A stretch of DNA of 64,000 nt from Aestuariimicrobium sp. p3-SID1156 (GTDB lineage Bacteria; Actinomycetota; Actinomycetes; Propionibacteriales; Propionibacteriaceae). The stretch lies in assembly GCF_025144225.1 (NCBI RefSeq), contig NZ_JALXXB010000003.1, forward strand, positions 124,001-188,000. The letters run 5' to 3'. Shown here piece by piece: positions 37,763-45,885 of the stretch. Within the stretch, counting starts at the first letter, position 1. Each line of letters starts with the position of its first letter. A program made the position numbers and the translations under genes. Under the pieces are notes generated by a model. The model saw only the letters and a list, made by a program, of their open reading frames with translations, ran no database searches and was not told the DNA's origin.

Positions 37763-39422
37763 CCGCGCATGTAGCCACCGACTCCGTGGAAGCGGCAGTA
37801 GACCAGCTCGTCCGTCTCGGCATCGGATCAGCCACGTTCACCGACCATGTGAAGCAAGTCGCGGAACGTCACGGCGTGACCGAACGCACCGTCTACCGCT
37901 GGCTCGCCGCCCGCCCCGCCAACACCACTGACGACCAGGCCGCCGCCCCTGTGGACGACGCGGAAACCGTGGACGAACTCATCCACGGGCACGGCGAACC
38001 CGAACCGATCAGTGTCCCGCCTCGCCGGTCCCGTTTCGAGATCGACACCCTCCACTTGGCCGTCTACGCCCACTGCCGAGACGCGCACACCACATGGAGC
38101 CTGCTCACCCGGAAAGGAATCGTTGACGTGTCCTACCCCACGTTCATGCGCGCCATCCAGCGCACTGACCCCGCCCGTGTCGCCGGAGCCCTTGAGGGCT
38201 ACCAAGGGCTGGTGCGGAACCGTCAGTACCTGCGCCGTGTCGCCCCGCACCGCAACCACACCCTTCACGCCGACCACACCGACGCTGACGTGTGGGTCAT
38301 CGCTGACCATCGCAGCAGCACCCCCATCAGGCCGGGCCTGACCGTCACCACAGACGGTTACTCCGGCCTGATTCACGCGTTCCTGTGGCCGACCCGCCCG
38401 ACCGGAGAAATGGTCGCCGCCGCCCTGATCGAAACCGCCGCGAAGCACGACTACCACGGGATCACGCTCGGCGGTGTGCCCGAACAGTTGGTCGTGGACA
38501 ACGGCGGGGAGAACCTTGCTGGTGTTGTTACCGACGCCGCCAAGAAGCTCGGCTGGATCATCAGTCCCTCCGCGCCGTATAGCTCGTGGATGAACGGGAA
38601 AGCCGAACGCGCCGTCCAGCTCGTCAACGACCGCCTCTCAGCGCGAGCGCCCGGTTACCTGCACGGCGGCGTCACCCGTGAACGGCAGCGCCGGTTGTGG
38701 CGAACCTTCGCAAGGACGCGGACCCGGAACGCATGTGGAGCATGGCAACGCTGCAGGCCGCGCTCACCGAAGTGGTAGACGAAATCAACACGACCATTCG
38801 TGTTGAGCGGCTGGGCGGGATGACCCGGTTGGAGGCGTACGCCGCAGACCCGACCGAGCAGCGTTTCGTCTCCGAAGCTGAACTGCGGGACGCGATGCTC
38901 AGCCCCAGCAAGCACACGTACATGGTCACCAAGAGCGGCATCCAGTTCGGCAAAGCCCACTACGTCTTACCTGGCGCGCACGTCGGCAAGCGGTACCGCA
39001 TTCGGCATCTGCCCGCGGGCCGCGACTTCATTGAGGTGTTCACCAAGGACGACGAATACGTCGGTCGGGCATGGCGGGTGGATCGTCTCTCCGAGCAGGA
39101 GCATCGCGCGTTCATGGACGCCCGCTCGGAGGTGGAGCGGGAGAACCGCGCGATCACCGCTGGCGCTGTCCACTTCCGCAACCGCGTCGCAGCGTCCGCG
39201 AAACGCCTCGACACCCTCGCAGGCGGCCCCGACCTGGACACCGACACGGACGACGTGGTGCTCCCCGATCCGGTCCCCGCACCCAAGCGTGGCCGCAAAC
39301 GCCGCACCAAGCCCAACACGGGCAAGGACAACACCGCGAAGGCTACGGAGCCTGCCTTGACCGACTCCCTCGACTTGGGGGCGCTCACCGAAATGTTCGG
39401 TGACACGCTCCCCGGCGGGTAG
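37759..39422 (+). pseudogene. tnsB: TnsB-like DDE transposase, frame broken near 38700
   Basis: The first frame (from GTG at 37759) encodes an N-terminal HTH (VAERHGVTERTVYRWLAAR) and an rve core with Asp172 (HADHTD), Asp247 (VVDNGGE) and Glu283 (NGKAERA), a D,D(35)E site. The conserved reading then moves to the -1 frame, open from 38682, giving NLRKDADPERMWSMATLQ, LGGMTRLEAYAADP and a Mu-type C-terminal beta-barrel, ending 39422. Adding one G after 38700 fuses the two as RRLWANLRKD. A one-base deletion or sequencing error is most likely; no slippery heptamer is present. The separate downstream piece could start at GTG 38697 but would be a catalytically empty fragment. Confidence 0.8.
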
Positions 39423-39440
39423 CAAGAAAGGACACCTGTT

Positions 39441-40193
39441 ATGGCACTCACGAACCGAGCCCAGATACCCCTGTCAGCGCTGCTGCCCGGCACACCGACG
39501 AGTACCCCGTCGTTCGCGGCAGCGCACGTGAAGATGCGCGCCGTCGCCGCGTCACGCCGGATCATGGCGATCGACGGACAGCCAGGCACTGGCAAGTCCA
39601 CATGCGCGGTCTACACCGCTGACGTGGAGAAGGTCCCGGCGGCTGTCGTCACCATGACCCACCGGCCCGCGCCGTTGGACGTGCTCCGCTACACCTACCA
39701 GGCCGTGGCAGGCGGACCAGCCCCAGAGGGAAGCCATTACGCGCTCGGGAACGAAGTGCGTGACCTGCTCGCCGACTGGAAGGGCATCCTCGTCATTGAC
39801 GAGTTGCAGAACTGCAAGGCCAACGCCCTTCAAGAGCTCGTCTGGTTGCATGAGACAACCCAAGGCGCGTTCACGCTCGTGGTCGTCGGTTCAGGCGTGC
39901 ACGCCGCGTTGCATCAGTACCCGCAACTGCGTTCACGGGTCATGGCGTTCGCCACGTTTGAACGCCTCAAAGGCGACCACGTGCTCACCGCAGCCCGCCA
40001 CCTGCACCCCGGATTGGTGGGCACGCCCGGTCGGGAGATTCACCGCCATGACGCGTTGTTCGCTCACGGTCTCATGCGTGACTGGGCTACAACGGCGACG
40101 TGGTTGCGGGCGTTGGGCGTGAACGACCGGACTGTCACAGCGGAGGATCTGGCGGCTGTCCGGGCGGCGATCAGCGCAGGTGATGCAGCATGA
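39441..40193 (+). CDS. tnsC: TnsC/TniB-like AAA+ ATPase
   Basis: This 250-aa ATPase has Walker A GQPGTGKST (Lys52), Walker B ILVIDELQN (Asp120-Glu121) and a sensor-1 region LVVVGSGVHAAL. It resembles the MuB/TniB/TnsC regulators that polymerise on target DNA and recruit the transposase. It starts 18 bases after tnsB, with GAAAGG 8-9 nt before the ATG, and its stop overlaps the next gene by ATGA. The short N-terminus fits TniB more than Tn7 TnsC. Confidence 0.82.
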   Translation: MALTNRAQIPLSALLPGTPTSTPSFAAAHVKMRAVAASRRIMAIDGQPGTGKSTCAVYTADVEKVPAAVVTMTHRPAPLDVLRYTYQAVAGGPAPEGSHYALGNEVRDLLADWKGILVIDELQNCKANALQELVWLHETTQGAFTLVVVGSGVHAALHQYPQLRSRVMAFATFERLKGDHVLTAARHLHPGLVGTPGREIHRHDALFAHGLMRDWATTATWLRALGVNDRTVTAEDLAAVRAAISAGDAA

Positions 40194-40840
40194 GCGCCCG
40201 CTTGTTCCTCGTCCCGAATGAGGTTACGTCTGCGCTGGCGCGTGACAGGCGTGGCCCTGACGACGGGCTGCTCATCATCACCGCCAGGCCGCACCGCAAC
40301 CAGTACGCCCTGCACATGGATCTGCTGGCTGGTTTGGGCGCACGTGATGACGTGTTCTGCGCGTCGAAGAAGCCCGGCCCGGAACGTGAACTCATGCTGC
40401 TCCAGTCATGGATCGTCGCCCACCGCATCCGGCTGGTCGTTGTCGCGCACGCGGACATGATCCCCATGCCGCAATGGTTCGGCCCTGTCACCGACGCGGT
40501 GGAAGCCGCTGGGGCGGTCCTCGCACTCGTCTGTGACGACGACATCGACCCTGCTCGCATAGCCGCGTGGCTGGACTCCGTTGAGGGGATCAGCGGCGAC
40601 GTCAACGACCTACAAGCGCTCCTGCCCGCATCCGCCCCGCACCCCGTGACCGAACCGGACGTTGGCCCTCCCAACGACACGGACGACTTCCCTGTGTTGC
40701 TGCCGCAGGCCGCGTTCTACCTGTTCCGTGCCCGCTGCCGCGACCTGCTCCCCGTGAACGAGTTCGAGCAAGTCGACGCCCTGTACCGGGAAGCTTTCAC
40801 CCTCTTCCTGACATGCCCGACCCGACAGCGGACAGGGTAG
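40190..40840 (+). CDS. Transposition-operon protein of unknown function
   Basis: I do not recognise this 216-aa protein. Successive hydrophobic strands (GLLIITARP, RLVVVAHADMI, GAVLALVCDDDID) alternate with helices, as in a Rossmann or P-loop fold, but no Walker A is present. A degenerate paralogue of the upstream ATPase is one possibility. It overlaps tnsC by 4 bases and the next gene by 28, so it is a core part of the operon. Confidence 0.65.
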   Translation: MSARLFLVPNEVTSALARDRRGPDDGLLIITARPHRNQYALHMDLLAGLGARDDVFCASKKPGPERELMLLQSWIVAHRIRLVVVAHADMIPMPQWFGPVTDAVEAAGAVLALVCDDDIDPARIAAWLDSVEGISGDVNDLQALLPASAPHPVTEPDVGPPNDTDDFPVLLPQAAFYLFRARCRDLLPVNEFEQVDALYREAFTLFLTCPTRQRTG

Positions 40841-41403
40841 GGGCGCAGATCGTCGCCTCTGCGGCGTCGTTCACGTGCGCAGGGCAGGCATACACGTTCG
40901 TTCGCGCGGCGCAGGCGGCGTTGTTCACACGAGGGCTGCGGCTACGCGTTCACATCGATCCGTTGCTGCGCGCGGTCCGTGACGATGAACACCGGCCCGC
41001 CACCCCAGCAGAGCTGAAGGCGATGCGTGCCTACCGGGAACCGTGGATTCCGGTAGCCGCAGTGGTCCGCAACATGGAGTTGGAGTTCCTCAACATGAAG
41101 AACATGAAGCTCCGCAACGTCGACGAAGAAGGCCGTTACACCCAGCGTGGCCTGAATCGCGGCGTCCCAGACGGAGCCCGCGTGCTTCTCCGCGCCCAAC
41201 GCCACCTGCGCATCCTTGAAGGAGCCGGACCAGATGATCGGTTCCTCACCCAAGACTCCACCGCTATCGCGGAAGCGTTCCGTCGCGTGAAGATCGACCT
41301 GAACCTGCCCGGCATCCAGAACCAACGCCGCCCGGTGGACAACACATGGCAGGACAAACTCCGCATAGGCGTGCTGCCCCTTGCCGGACGTGATACCCCA
41401 TGA
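40813..41403 (+). CDS. Possible inactive tyrosine-recombinase-like target selector
   Basis: The order of elements in this 196-aa protein recalls a tyrosine recombinase. TPAELKAMRAYREP precedes a segment ending ELEFLNMKNMKLRNVDEEG, at the place of the usual SELLxLxWxDID. Then come GVPDGARVLLRAQRHLR, GPDDRFLTQ and AIAEAFRRVKIDLNLPGI. The catalytic Arg is not evident, and the HxLR, H/W and Tyr elements are absent. TnsF of Tn6022-like elements is an inactivated tyrosine recombinase that chooses comM, so a selector role is attractive. The similarity is judged by eye. The last codons overlap the next gene by ATGA. Confidence 0.55.
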   Translation: MPDPTADRVGAQIVASAASFTCAGQAYTFVRAAQAALFTRGLRLRVHIDPLLRAVRDDEHRPATPAELKAMRAYREPWIPVAAVVRNMELEFLNMKNMKLRNVDEEGRYTQRGLNRGVPDGARVLLRAQRHLRILEGAGPDDRFLTQDSTAIAEAFRRVKIDLNLPGIQNQRRPVDNTWQDKLRIGVLPLAGRDTP

Positions 41404-42098
41404 GCCGATCCGTTCAGCGCGTGAACGTGGACAAGATCCGTGACGCCTACCATCGGCTCGGGCTAACCGAACGCGAACTGCAACGCCGCGCCGGACTCGG
41501 CGCGGGCGCGACCCGCAGCGTCCTCCTGAACGGGCATATTCACGCCACCACGTCCCTCGCCCGCGTCCGACGATTCATCAACGAACTCGGCCTCACCTGG
41601 GGCGACCTGCTCGATGACCCGCAACCGGAAACACCAACCGTCTACCTGGACCCGACCGACCGGCAAGCAGCCCTCGCACGCCTCATCACCACCAGCAAAG
41701 GGGCCGTGTCCCTAGACCATCTCGCTGTCGTTTTCGGTGTCACCATCGCGGACATTCGAGCGGATCTCGACACCCTCGCAGCGCCTCTCGCTGCGCTCGG
41801 GTTCCGCCTGATCCACACCGAAGACTGCAGCGTCATCCTCAACCGAGGGAAAGACCCCAACGCCGACGACGCCGCAAAACGCCTCGCCTTCCTTCGTGAC
41901 GCCGAAGCGGACCTGAACGTCAGCGCAACACGCACCCTCTACCGTGCCTACGCCGACACGCTCTCCACCCGCGAGCTCGGCAACAACGACCGAGTCCAAG
42001 TCGGCATGCTCGTCAACCGCGGAGCACTCCAACCGCCGACCCCCAACCATCGCGCGGCCCTCACCAACGACACCCGCTACTGCCTGACGATCGACTGA
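41400..42098 (+). CDS. Double helix-turn-helix protein of the transposition operon
   Basis: This 232-aa protein starts with a XRE-like HTH (KIRDAYHRLGLTERELQRRAG, ARVRRFINELGLTWGDLL). After a linker comes a winged-helix-like segment (LARLITTSKGAVSLDHLAVVF, VTIADIRADLDTLAAPLAALG). The C-terminus contains a helical ATRTLYRAYADTLSTREL. It may bind target or end DNA, or act as operon regulator. It is the last gene before a hairpin and the right-end repeats. Confidence 0.65.
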   Translation: MSRSVQRVNVDKIRDAYHRLGLTERELQRRAGLGAGATRSVLLNGHIHATTSLARVRRFINELGLTWGDLLDDPQPETPTVYLDPTDRQAALARLITTSKGAVSLDHLAVVFGVTIADIRADLDTLAAPLAALGFRLIHTEDCSVILNRGKDPNADDAAKRLAFLRDAEADLNVSATRTLYRAYADTLSTRELGNNDRVQVGMLVNRGALQPPTPNHRAALTNDTRYCLTID

Positions 42099-42115
42099 CC
42101 CCATAGACGGCAACA

Positions 42116-42142
42116 CCCCGGCCCGCACGAAGCGGACCGGGG
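42116..42142 (+). terminator. Hairpin terminator of the tns operon
   Basis: Arms of 11 bp (CCCCGGCCCGC against GCGGACCGGGG, one mismatch) with a 5-nt loop lie 18 bases after the last gene of the operon. Confidence 0.7.
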
Positions 42143-42144
42143 AA

Positions 42145-42175
42145 GTTGTCGTCCAGTTGTCGTTCCAGTTCTCAC
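42145..42175 (+). repeat. Internal direct copy of the left-end repeat
   Basis: Bases 42152-42175 are identical to 25475-25498 (24 nt) and have the same orientation. An additional AGTTGTCGTCC unit precedes them. The orientation is opposite to that expected for a right end. Confidence 0.85.
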
Positions 42176-42230
42176 CAGCCGCCCAGGCCGGTGAACCCTT
42201 CTCCCACAACGGGTTTCACCCTGTCGTGAA

Positions 42231-42309
42231 GTGAGAATCCACTGACATTTACGTGAGAATCCACTGACATTTGGTGAGATTCTGGCGACTTTTCAGTGAG
42301 AACTTGCTT
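42231..42309 (+). repeat. Right-end array of four GTGAGA repeats
   Basis: Units begin at 42231, 42253, 42274 and 42296 (spacing 22, 21, 22). The first two share GTGAGAATCCACTGACATTT exactly, the third reads GTGAGATTCTGGCGACTTTT and the fourth GTGAGAACTTGCTT. This matches the tandem ~22-bp TnsB sites at a Tn7 right end. The array stops at the nrdJ stop codon. Confidence 0.75.
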
Positions 42310-45203
42310 CAGCTGCAGCCACTGGTGGCTCCGCAGCCCTCGCAGGCGTAGCAGGAGCCCGAGGGGCGCATCTTGGTCCCGCAGGTCATGCACAGCGGGG
42401 CGTCGACCGACATTCCGGTCAGCTCCTCCATGAGTTCGGCGCTGGTGTGGGCCTCGGACTTATGGGGTGCGGCCGGGCCGTCGACCGGGGCAGCGTCCAC
42501 CAGGGCGGGCTGCTGAGGCCCGGCCTGGTCGAAATTGCGGTTGTCGACCTCGTCGTTCTTGAGTTGCTCAGCCTCCGGCATCTGGGCCTCGTCCTCCTCG
42601 GAGAGGTAGCGGCCGGTCTCGACGTAGCGGGCACGCTCGGCGGCGGTGTAGATGCCGAGTTCGGACCGCTCGTCAAAGGACAGGTAGTCGAGGGCAAGGC
42701 GTCGGAAGACGTAGTCGATCAGCGACTGGGCGATGCGGATGTCCGCGTCATCAGTCATACCGGCCGGCTCGAACTTCATGTTGGTGAACTTTTGGACATA
42801 GGTCTCCAGCGGCACGCCGTACTGCAGTGCGACCGAGATCGCCAGGGAGAAGGCGTCCATGACCCCGGCCAGGGTGGAACCCTGCTTGCCGAGCTTGAGG
42901 AAGATCTCACCGATGTCACCGTTCTCGTAGCTGGACGAGGTCAGGTAACCCTCGGCCCCGCCCACGGAGAAGGAGGTCGTGCGGGAGGAACGCGACTTGG
43001 GCAGGCGGCGGCGGCGAGGACGGTACTCGATGCGCACCTCAGGAGTCGGCGCGGGCGAAGCGGCCTGCTCGGCAGGCTTGTCCCCGGTTGTCTTCTTGCC
43101 ATCGGACAGTGGCTGGCCGACCTTGCAATTGTCGCGGTAGACGGCCAAGGCCTTCAGGCCCATCTTCCAGCCCTGCATGTAGACGTCGGCGATGTCCTCC
43201 ACCGTGGCGGTCTCGGGCAGGTTGACGGTCTTGGAGATCGCACCGGACAGGAAGGGCTGCACGGCGGCCATCATGCGGACGTGCCCCATCGGGGCGATGA
43301 AACGACGACCCATGGCGGTGTCGAAGACCTCGTAGTGCTCGGGCTTGAGTCCGGGCGCGTCCACGACGTGTCCGTGCTCGGCGATGTAGGCCACGATCGC
43401 CTCAGCGGTTTCGGTGGCGTAACCGAGGTTCTTCAGGGCGCGTGGAACGGTCTGGTTGACGATCTGCATGGAGCCGCCGCCGACCAGCTTCTTGAACTTG
43501 ACCAGCGAGAAGTCCGGCTCAATGCCGGTGGTGTCGCAGTCCATCATGAAGCCGATGGTTCCGGTGGGGGCGAGCAGGGATGCCTGGGCGTTGCGGAAGC
43601 CGTTCTCCTCCCCCAGCTCGACCACCTTGTCCCATTCCTGCTTGGCGGCATCCAGGATTCCGCTGTCCAGATCGTTGAGGGTGTTCACTCCACCGTTGGC
43701 GTCCCGGTGCATGCGCATGACGCGCTTGTGGGCGTCAGCATTGCGGGCGTAGCCGGCGTAGGGACCGACGACAGCGGCGAGCTCGGCCGAGCGACGGTAG
43801 GCGGCGCCGGTCATCAGGGAGGTGATGGCCGCAGCCAGGACCTGACCACCCTCGGAGTCGTAGCCCTTGCCCAGGGCCATCAGCAGGGCACCGAGGTTGG
43901 CGTAACCGATGCCGAGCTGGCGGTAGTCACGGGTGGTCTGGGTGATCGACTCGGTCGGGAAGTCGGCGAAGCAGATGGAGATGTCCATCGCGGTGATGAT
44001 CAGTTCGACGGCCTTGGTGAAGCGCTCGACGTCGAAGGTGTCGTCGTCGTTGAGGAACTTCAGCAGGTTCAGGCTTGCCAGGTTGCAGGAGGAGTTGTCC
44101 AGGCTCATGTACTCCGAGCAGGGGTTGGACGCGGTGATGCGGCCAGTCTCGGGGTTGGTGTGCCAGTCGTTGATGGTGCTGTCGTACTGCAGTCCGGGGT
44201 CGGCGCACTCCCAGGCGGCCGTGGCGATCTTGGTGAACAGGTCCTTGGCCTGGATCTCCTCGATGACCGAGCCGTCGGTGCGCGAGGTGAGGCCGAAGGT
44301 GGTGTCGTCCTCGACGGCCTTCATGAACTCATCCGACACCCGGACCGAGTTGTTGGCGTTCTGGTACTGGACCGAGGTGATGTCCTTGCCGCCGAGGTCC
44401 ATGTCGAAGCCGGCATCGCGCAGGGCGCGGATCTTGTCCTCCTCGCGCGCCTTGGTCTGGACGAACTCCTCGATGTCGGGGTGGTCGACGTCGAGGACGA
44501 CCATCTTGGCCGCGCGGCGGGTGGCGCCACCGGACTTGATGGTGCCGGCCGAGGCGTCGGCGCCACGCATGAAGGACACGGGGCCGGAGGCGGTGCCCCC
44601 GGAGCTCAGGAGTTCCTTGGAGGAGCGGATCCGGGACAGGTTGAGGCCGGCACCAGACCCGCCCTTGAAGATGAAGCCCTCCTCCTTGTACCAGTTCAGG
44701 ATCGAGTCCATCGAGTCATCCACCGACAGGATGAAGCAGGCCGAAACCTGCTGGGGGCTCTGGGTTCCCACGTTGAACCACACCGGGGAGTTGAAGCTGA
44801 AGTACTGGTGGGCGAGCATCCAGGTCAGTTCGTGCTCGAAGATCTCCGCATCCTCGTCGGTGGCGAAGTAGCCGTGCTCCACCCCGGCGCGGGTGTAGGT
44901 CTTGACGACGCGGTCAATCAGGGTCTTCAGGCTGTCCTCACGCGCGGGGGTGCCCACCGCGCCACGGAAGTACTTGGTGGTGACGATGGTGGAGGCATTG
45001 AGGCTCCAGAAGTCGGGGAACTCGACGCCACGCTGCTCGAAGACGGTCTCACCGGACTTCCAGTTGGTCTGGACGACGTCGCGCTTCTCCCAGCTGATCT
45101 CGTCATAGGGGTGCACGCCGGGGGTGGTGAACACTCGCTCGATCGTCAGCCCTCCGCGCTTGCGGTTGCTGGTGCGGCGCGCCGTCCGCGTTGTCTCGGT
45201 CAT
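42309..45203 (-). CDS. nrdJ: Class II (B12-dependent) ribonucleotide reductase
   Basis: This 964-aa adenosylcobalamin-dependent reductase makes deoxyribonucleotides. The barrel shows SFNSPVWFNVG, QVSACFILSVDDSMDSI, KGGSGAGLNLSRIRS, NPCSEYMSLDNSSCNLASLNL and TGTIGFMMDCDTTGIEPD. The TSCPD-type domain (MKFEPAGMTDDADIRIAQSL) follows, and the cysteine-rich tail ends MTCGTKMRPSGSCYACEGCG. The ATG at 45203 is used; a longer frame overlaps nrdR and is not accepted. nrdR lies 94 bases upstream on the same strand. The mobile element abuts its stop codon. Confidence 0.93.
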   Translation of the reverse strand: MTETTRTARRTSNRKRGGLTIERVFTTPGVHPYDEISWEKRDVVQTNWKSGETVFEQRGVEFPDFWSLNASTIVTTKYFRGAVGTPAREDSLKTLIDRVVKTYTRAGVEHGYFATDEDAEIFEHELTWMLAHQYFSFNSPVWFNVGTQSPQQVSACFILSVDDSMDSILNWYKEEGFIFKGGSGAGLNLSRIRSSKELLSSGGTASGPVSFMRGADASAGTIKSGGATRRAAKMVVLDVDHPDIEEFVQTKAREEDKIRALRDAGFDMDLGGKDITSVQYQNANNSVRVSDEFMKAVEDDTTFGLTSRTDGSVIEEIQAKDLFTKIATAAWECADPGLQYDSTINDWHTNPETGRITASNPCSEYMSLDNSSCNLASLNLLKFLNDDDTFDVERFTKAVELIITAMDISICFADFPTESITQTTRDYRQLGIGYANLGALLMALGKGYDSEGGQVLAAAITSLMTGAAYRRSAELAAVVGPYAGYARNADAHKRVMRMHRDANGGVNTLNDLDSGILDAAKQEWDKVVELGEENGFRNAQASLLAPTGTIGFMMDCDTTGIEPDFSLVKFKKLVGGGSMQIVNQTVPRALKNLGYATETAEAIVAYIAEHGHVVDAPGLKPEHYEVFDTAMGRRFIAPMGHVRMMAAVQPFLSGAISKTVNLPETATVEDIADVYMQGWKMGLKALAVYRDNCKVGQPLSDGKKTTGDKPAEQAASPAPTPEVRIEYRPRRRRLPKSRSSRTTSFSVGGAEGYLTSSSYENGDIGEIFLKLGKQGSTLAGVMDAFSLAISVALQYGVPLETYVQKFTNMKFEPAGMTDDADIRIAQSLIDYVFRRLALDYLSFDERSELGIYTAAERARYVETGRYLSEEDEAQMPEAEQLKNDEVDNRNFDQAGPQQPALVDAAPVDGPAAPHKSEAHTSAELMEELTGMSVDAPLCMTCGTKMRPSGSCYACEGCGATSGCS

Positions 45204-45297
45204 GGCTGTCCCCTCATGTGGTGATGGCATATTTCGTGATGGGTCTGGTGCTGGTGTCAGTGGCGTCCGACTGCTCGGTGAGCAATCAGGACGCTGG

Positions 45298-45762
45298 TCA
45301 GATGCTGCCCGCAGGGTCTGACATTTCTTGCAGGCGTTGGATCTCGGCGATGAAGTCATCGACGGACTGGTAGTGGTTGTAGACGGACGCGAAGCGGAGG
45401 TAGGCGACGGCGTCCAGTTCGCCCAGCGGGCCGAGGATGGCGACCCCCACGTCCTGCGCGGGGATTTCGGAGACTCCGCTGGCGCGCAGTGCATCCTCCA
45501 CGCTCTGGCCCAGCTTGGCCAGGTCGGCGTCAGTGACCGGTCGGCCTTTGCAGGCTTTGCGGACGCCGGCGATGACCTTCTCACGGTTGAACGGCTCGAT
45601 GGCACCACTCTTCTTGACCACCATGAGCTGGATCTGTTCCAGGGTGGTGAAACGGCGCTCGCAGCTCTGGCACTGTCGCCGGCGACGGATGCTCGAGCCA
45701 TCCTCACTGACCCGCGAATCAAGCACCCGGGAGTCGGTGTGACGGCAGTACGGACAGTGCAT
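45298..45762 (-). CDS. nrdR: Ribonucleotide reductase repressor NrdR
   Basis: This 154-aa regulator begins [17 protein letters not shown] with a zinc ribbon (CPYC and CQSC) containing RRRRQC and RRFTTLE, then an ATP-cone ([21 protein letters not shown]). It represses ribonucleotide reductase genes in response to dATP/ATP. The ATG at 45762 is clear from the conserved N-terminus. It is cotranscribed with nrdJ in likelihood. The upstream region holds clustered DnaA-box-like motifs. Confidence 0.95.
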   Translation of the reverse strand: MHCPYCRHTDSRVLDSRVSEDGSSIRRRRQCQSCERRFTTLEQIQLMVVKKSGAIEPFNREKVIAGVRKACKGRPVTDADLAKLGQSVEDALRASGVSEIPAQDVGVAILGPLGELDAVAYLRFASVYNHYQSVDDFIAEIQRLQEMSDPAGSI

Positions 45763-45786
45763 CGCGATCTCCCTCCGGTGCCGGAC

Positions 45787-45838
45787 TGTGGACAGCCTGT
45801 GGATGACATGTGGACCAACAACCACTACCTGTGGACGA
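45787..45838 (-). promoter_or_regulatory. Cluster of four DnaA-box-like 9-mers upstream of nrdR-nrdJ
   Basis: TGTGGACAG (45787), TGTGGATGA (45798), TGTGGACCA (45809) and TGTGGACGA (45830) begin at intervals of 11, 11 and 21 bases, all in one orientation. All share TGTGGA with the complement of the TTRTCCACA consensus. They lie 25-76 nt before the nrdR start. Confidence 0.5.
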
Positions 45839-45852
45839 ACCACAGCCGTGTA

Positions 45853-45885
45853 ACTACTAGATGTGGGAAACACTAGGTCCCCCCA
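45853..45885 (-). promoter_or_regulatory. Candidate NrdR box pair
   Basis: Two CTAG-centred motifs (ACTACTAGATGTGGGA and ACACTAGGTCCCCCC) lie 16 bases apart. Only partial agreement with the ACACWATATATWGTGT consensus is seen, so the call is tentative. Confidence 0.3.

Larger units (their letters stand above)
25465..42309. mobile_element. Tn7-like transposon carrying defence cargo, between DUF2853 and nrdJ
   Basis: About 16.8 kb of accessory DNA separates the convergent host genes DUF2853 and nrdJ. It encodes TnsA-, TnsB- and TnsC-like proteins in one overlapping operon with three more genes. The cargo is a type I restriction-modification operon, an OLD-family nuclease and several unknown genes. 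Motifs ending TTCTCA(C/T) at the left boundary reappear inverted as GTGAGA units spaced 21-22 bp at the right boundary. The hexamer CAGCTG flanks both proposed ends (25459-25464 and 42310-42315) and could be a target duplication, although it is palindromic and might be chance. Exact termini are provisional to about 10 bases. No TniQ/TnsD-type selector was found. The tnsB frame is broken. Confidence 0.8.

Noticed and set aside
42231..42309. Short regularly spaced repeats resembling a CRISPR array
   Set aside because: The spacing of 21-22 bp leaves no spacers, and no cas genes are near; they fit transposase sites.
25459..42315. CAGCTG as a proven target-site duplication
   Set aside because: It flanks both proposed ends but is palindromic and short, and the termini are not fixed; kept only as a candidate.
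45204..45821. N-terminal extension of nrdJ across nrdR
   Set aside because: It is out of frame with the clearly conserved nrdR and lacks family similarity; the conserved NrdJ start is at 45203.
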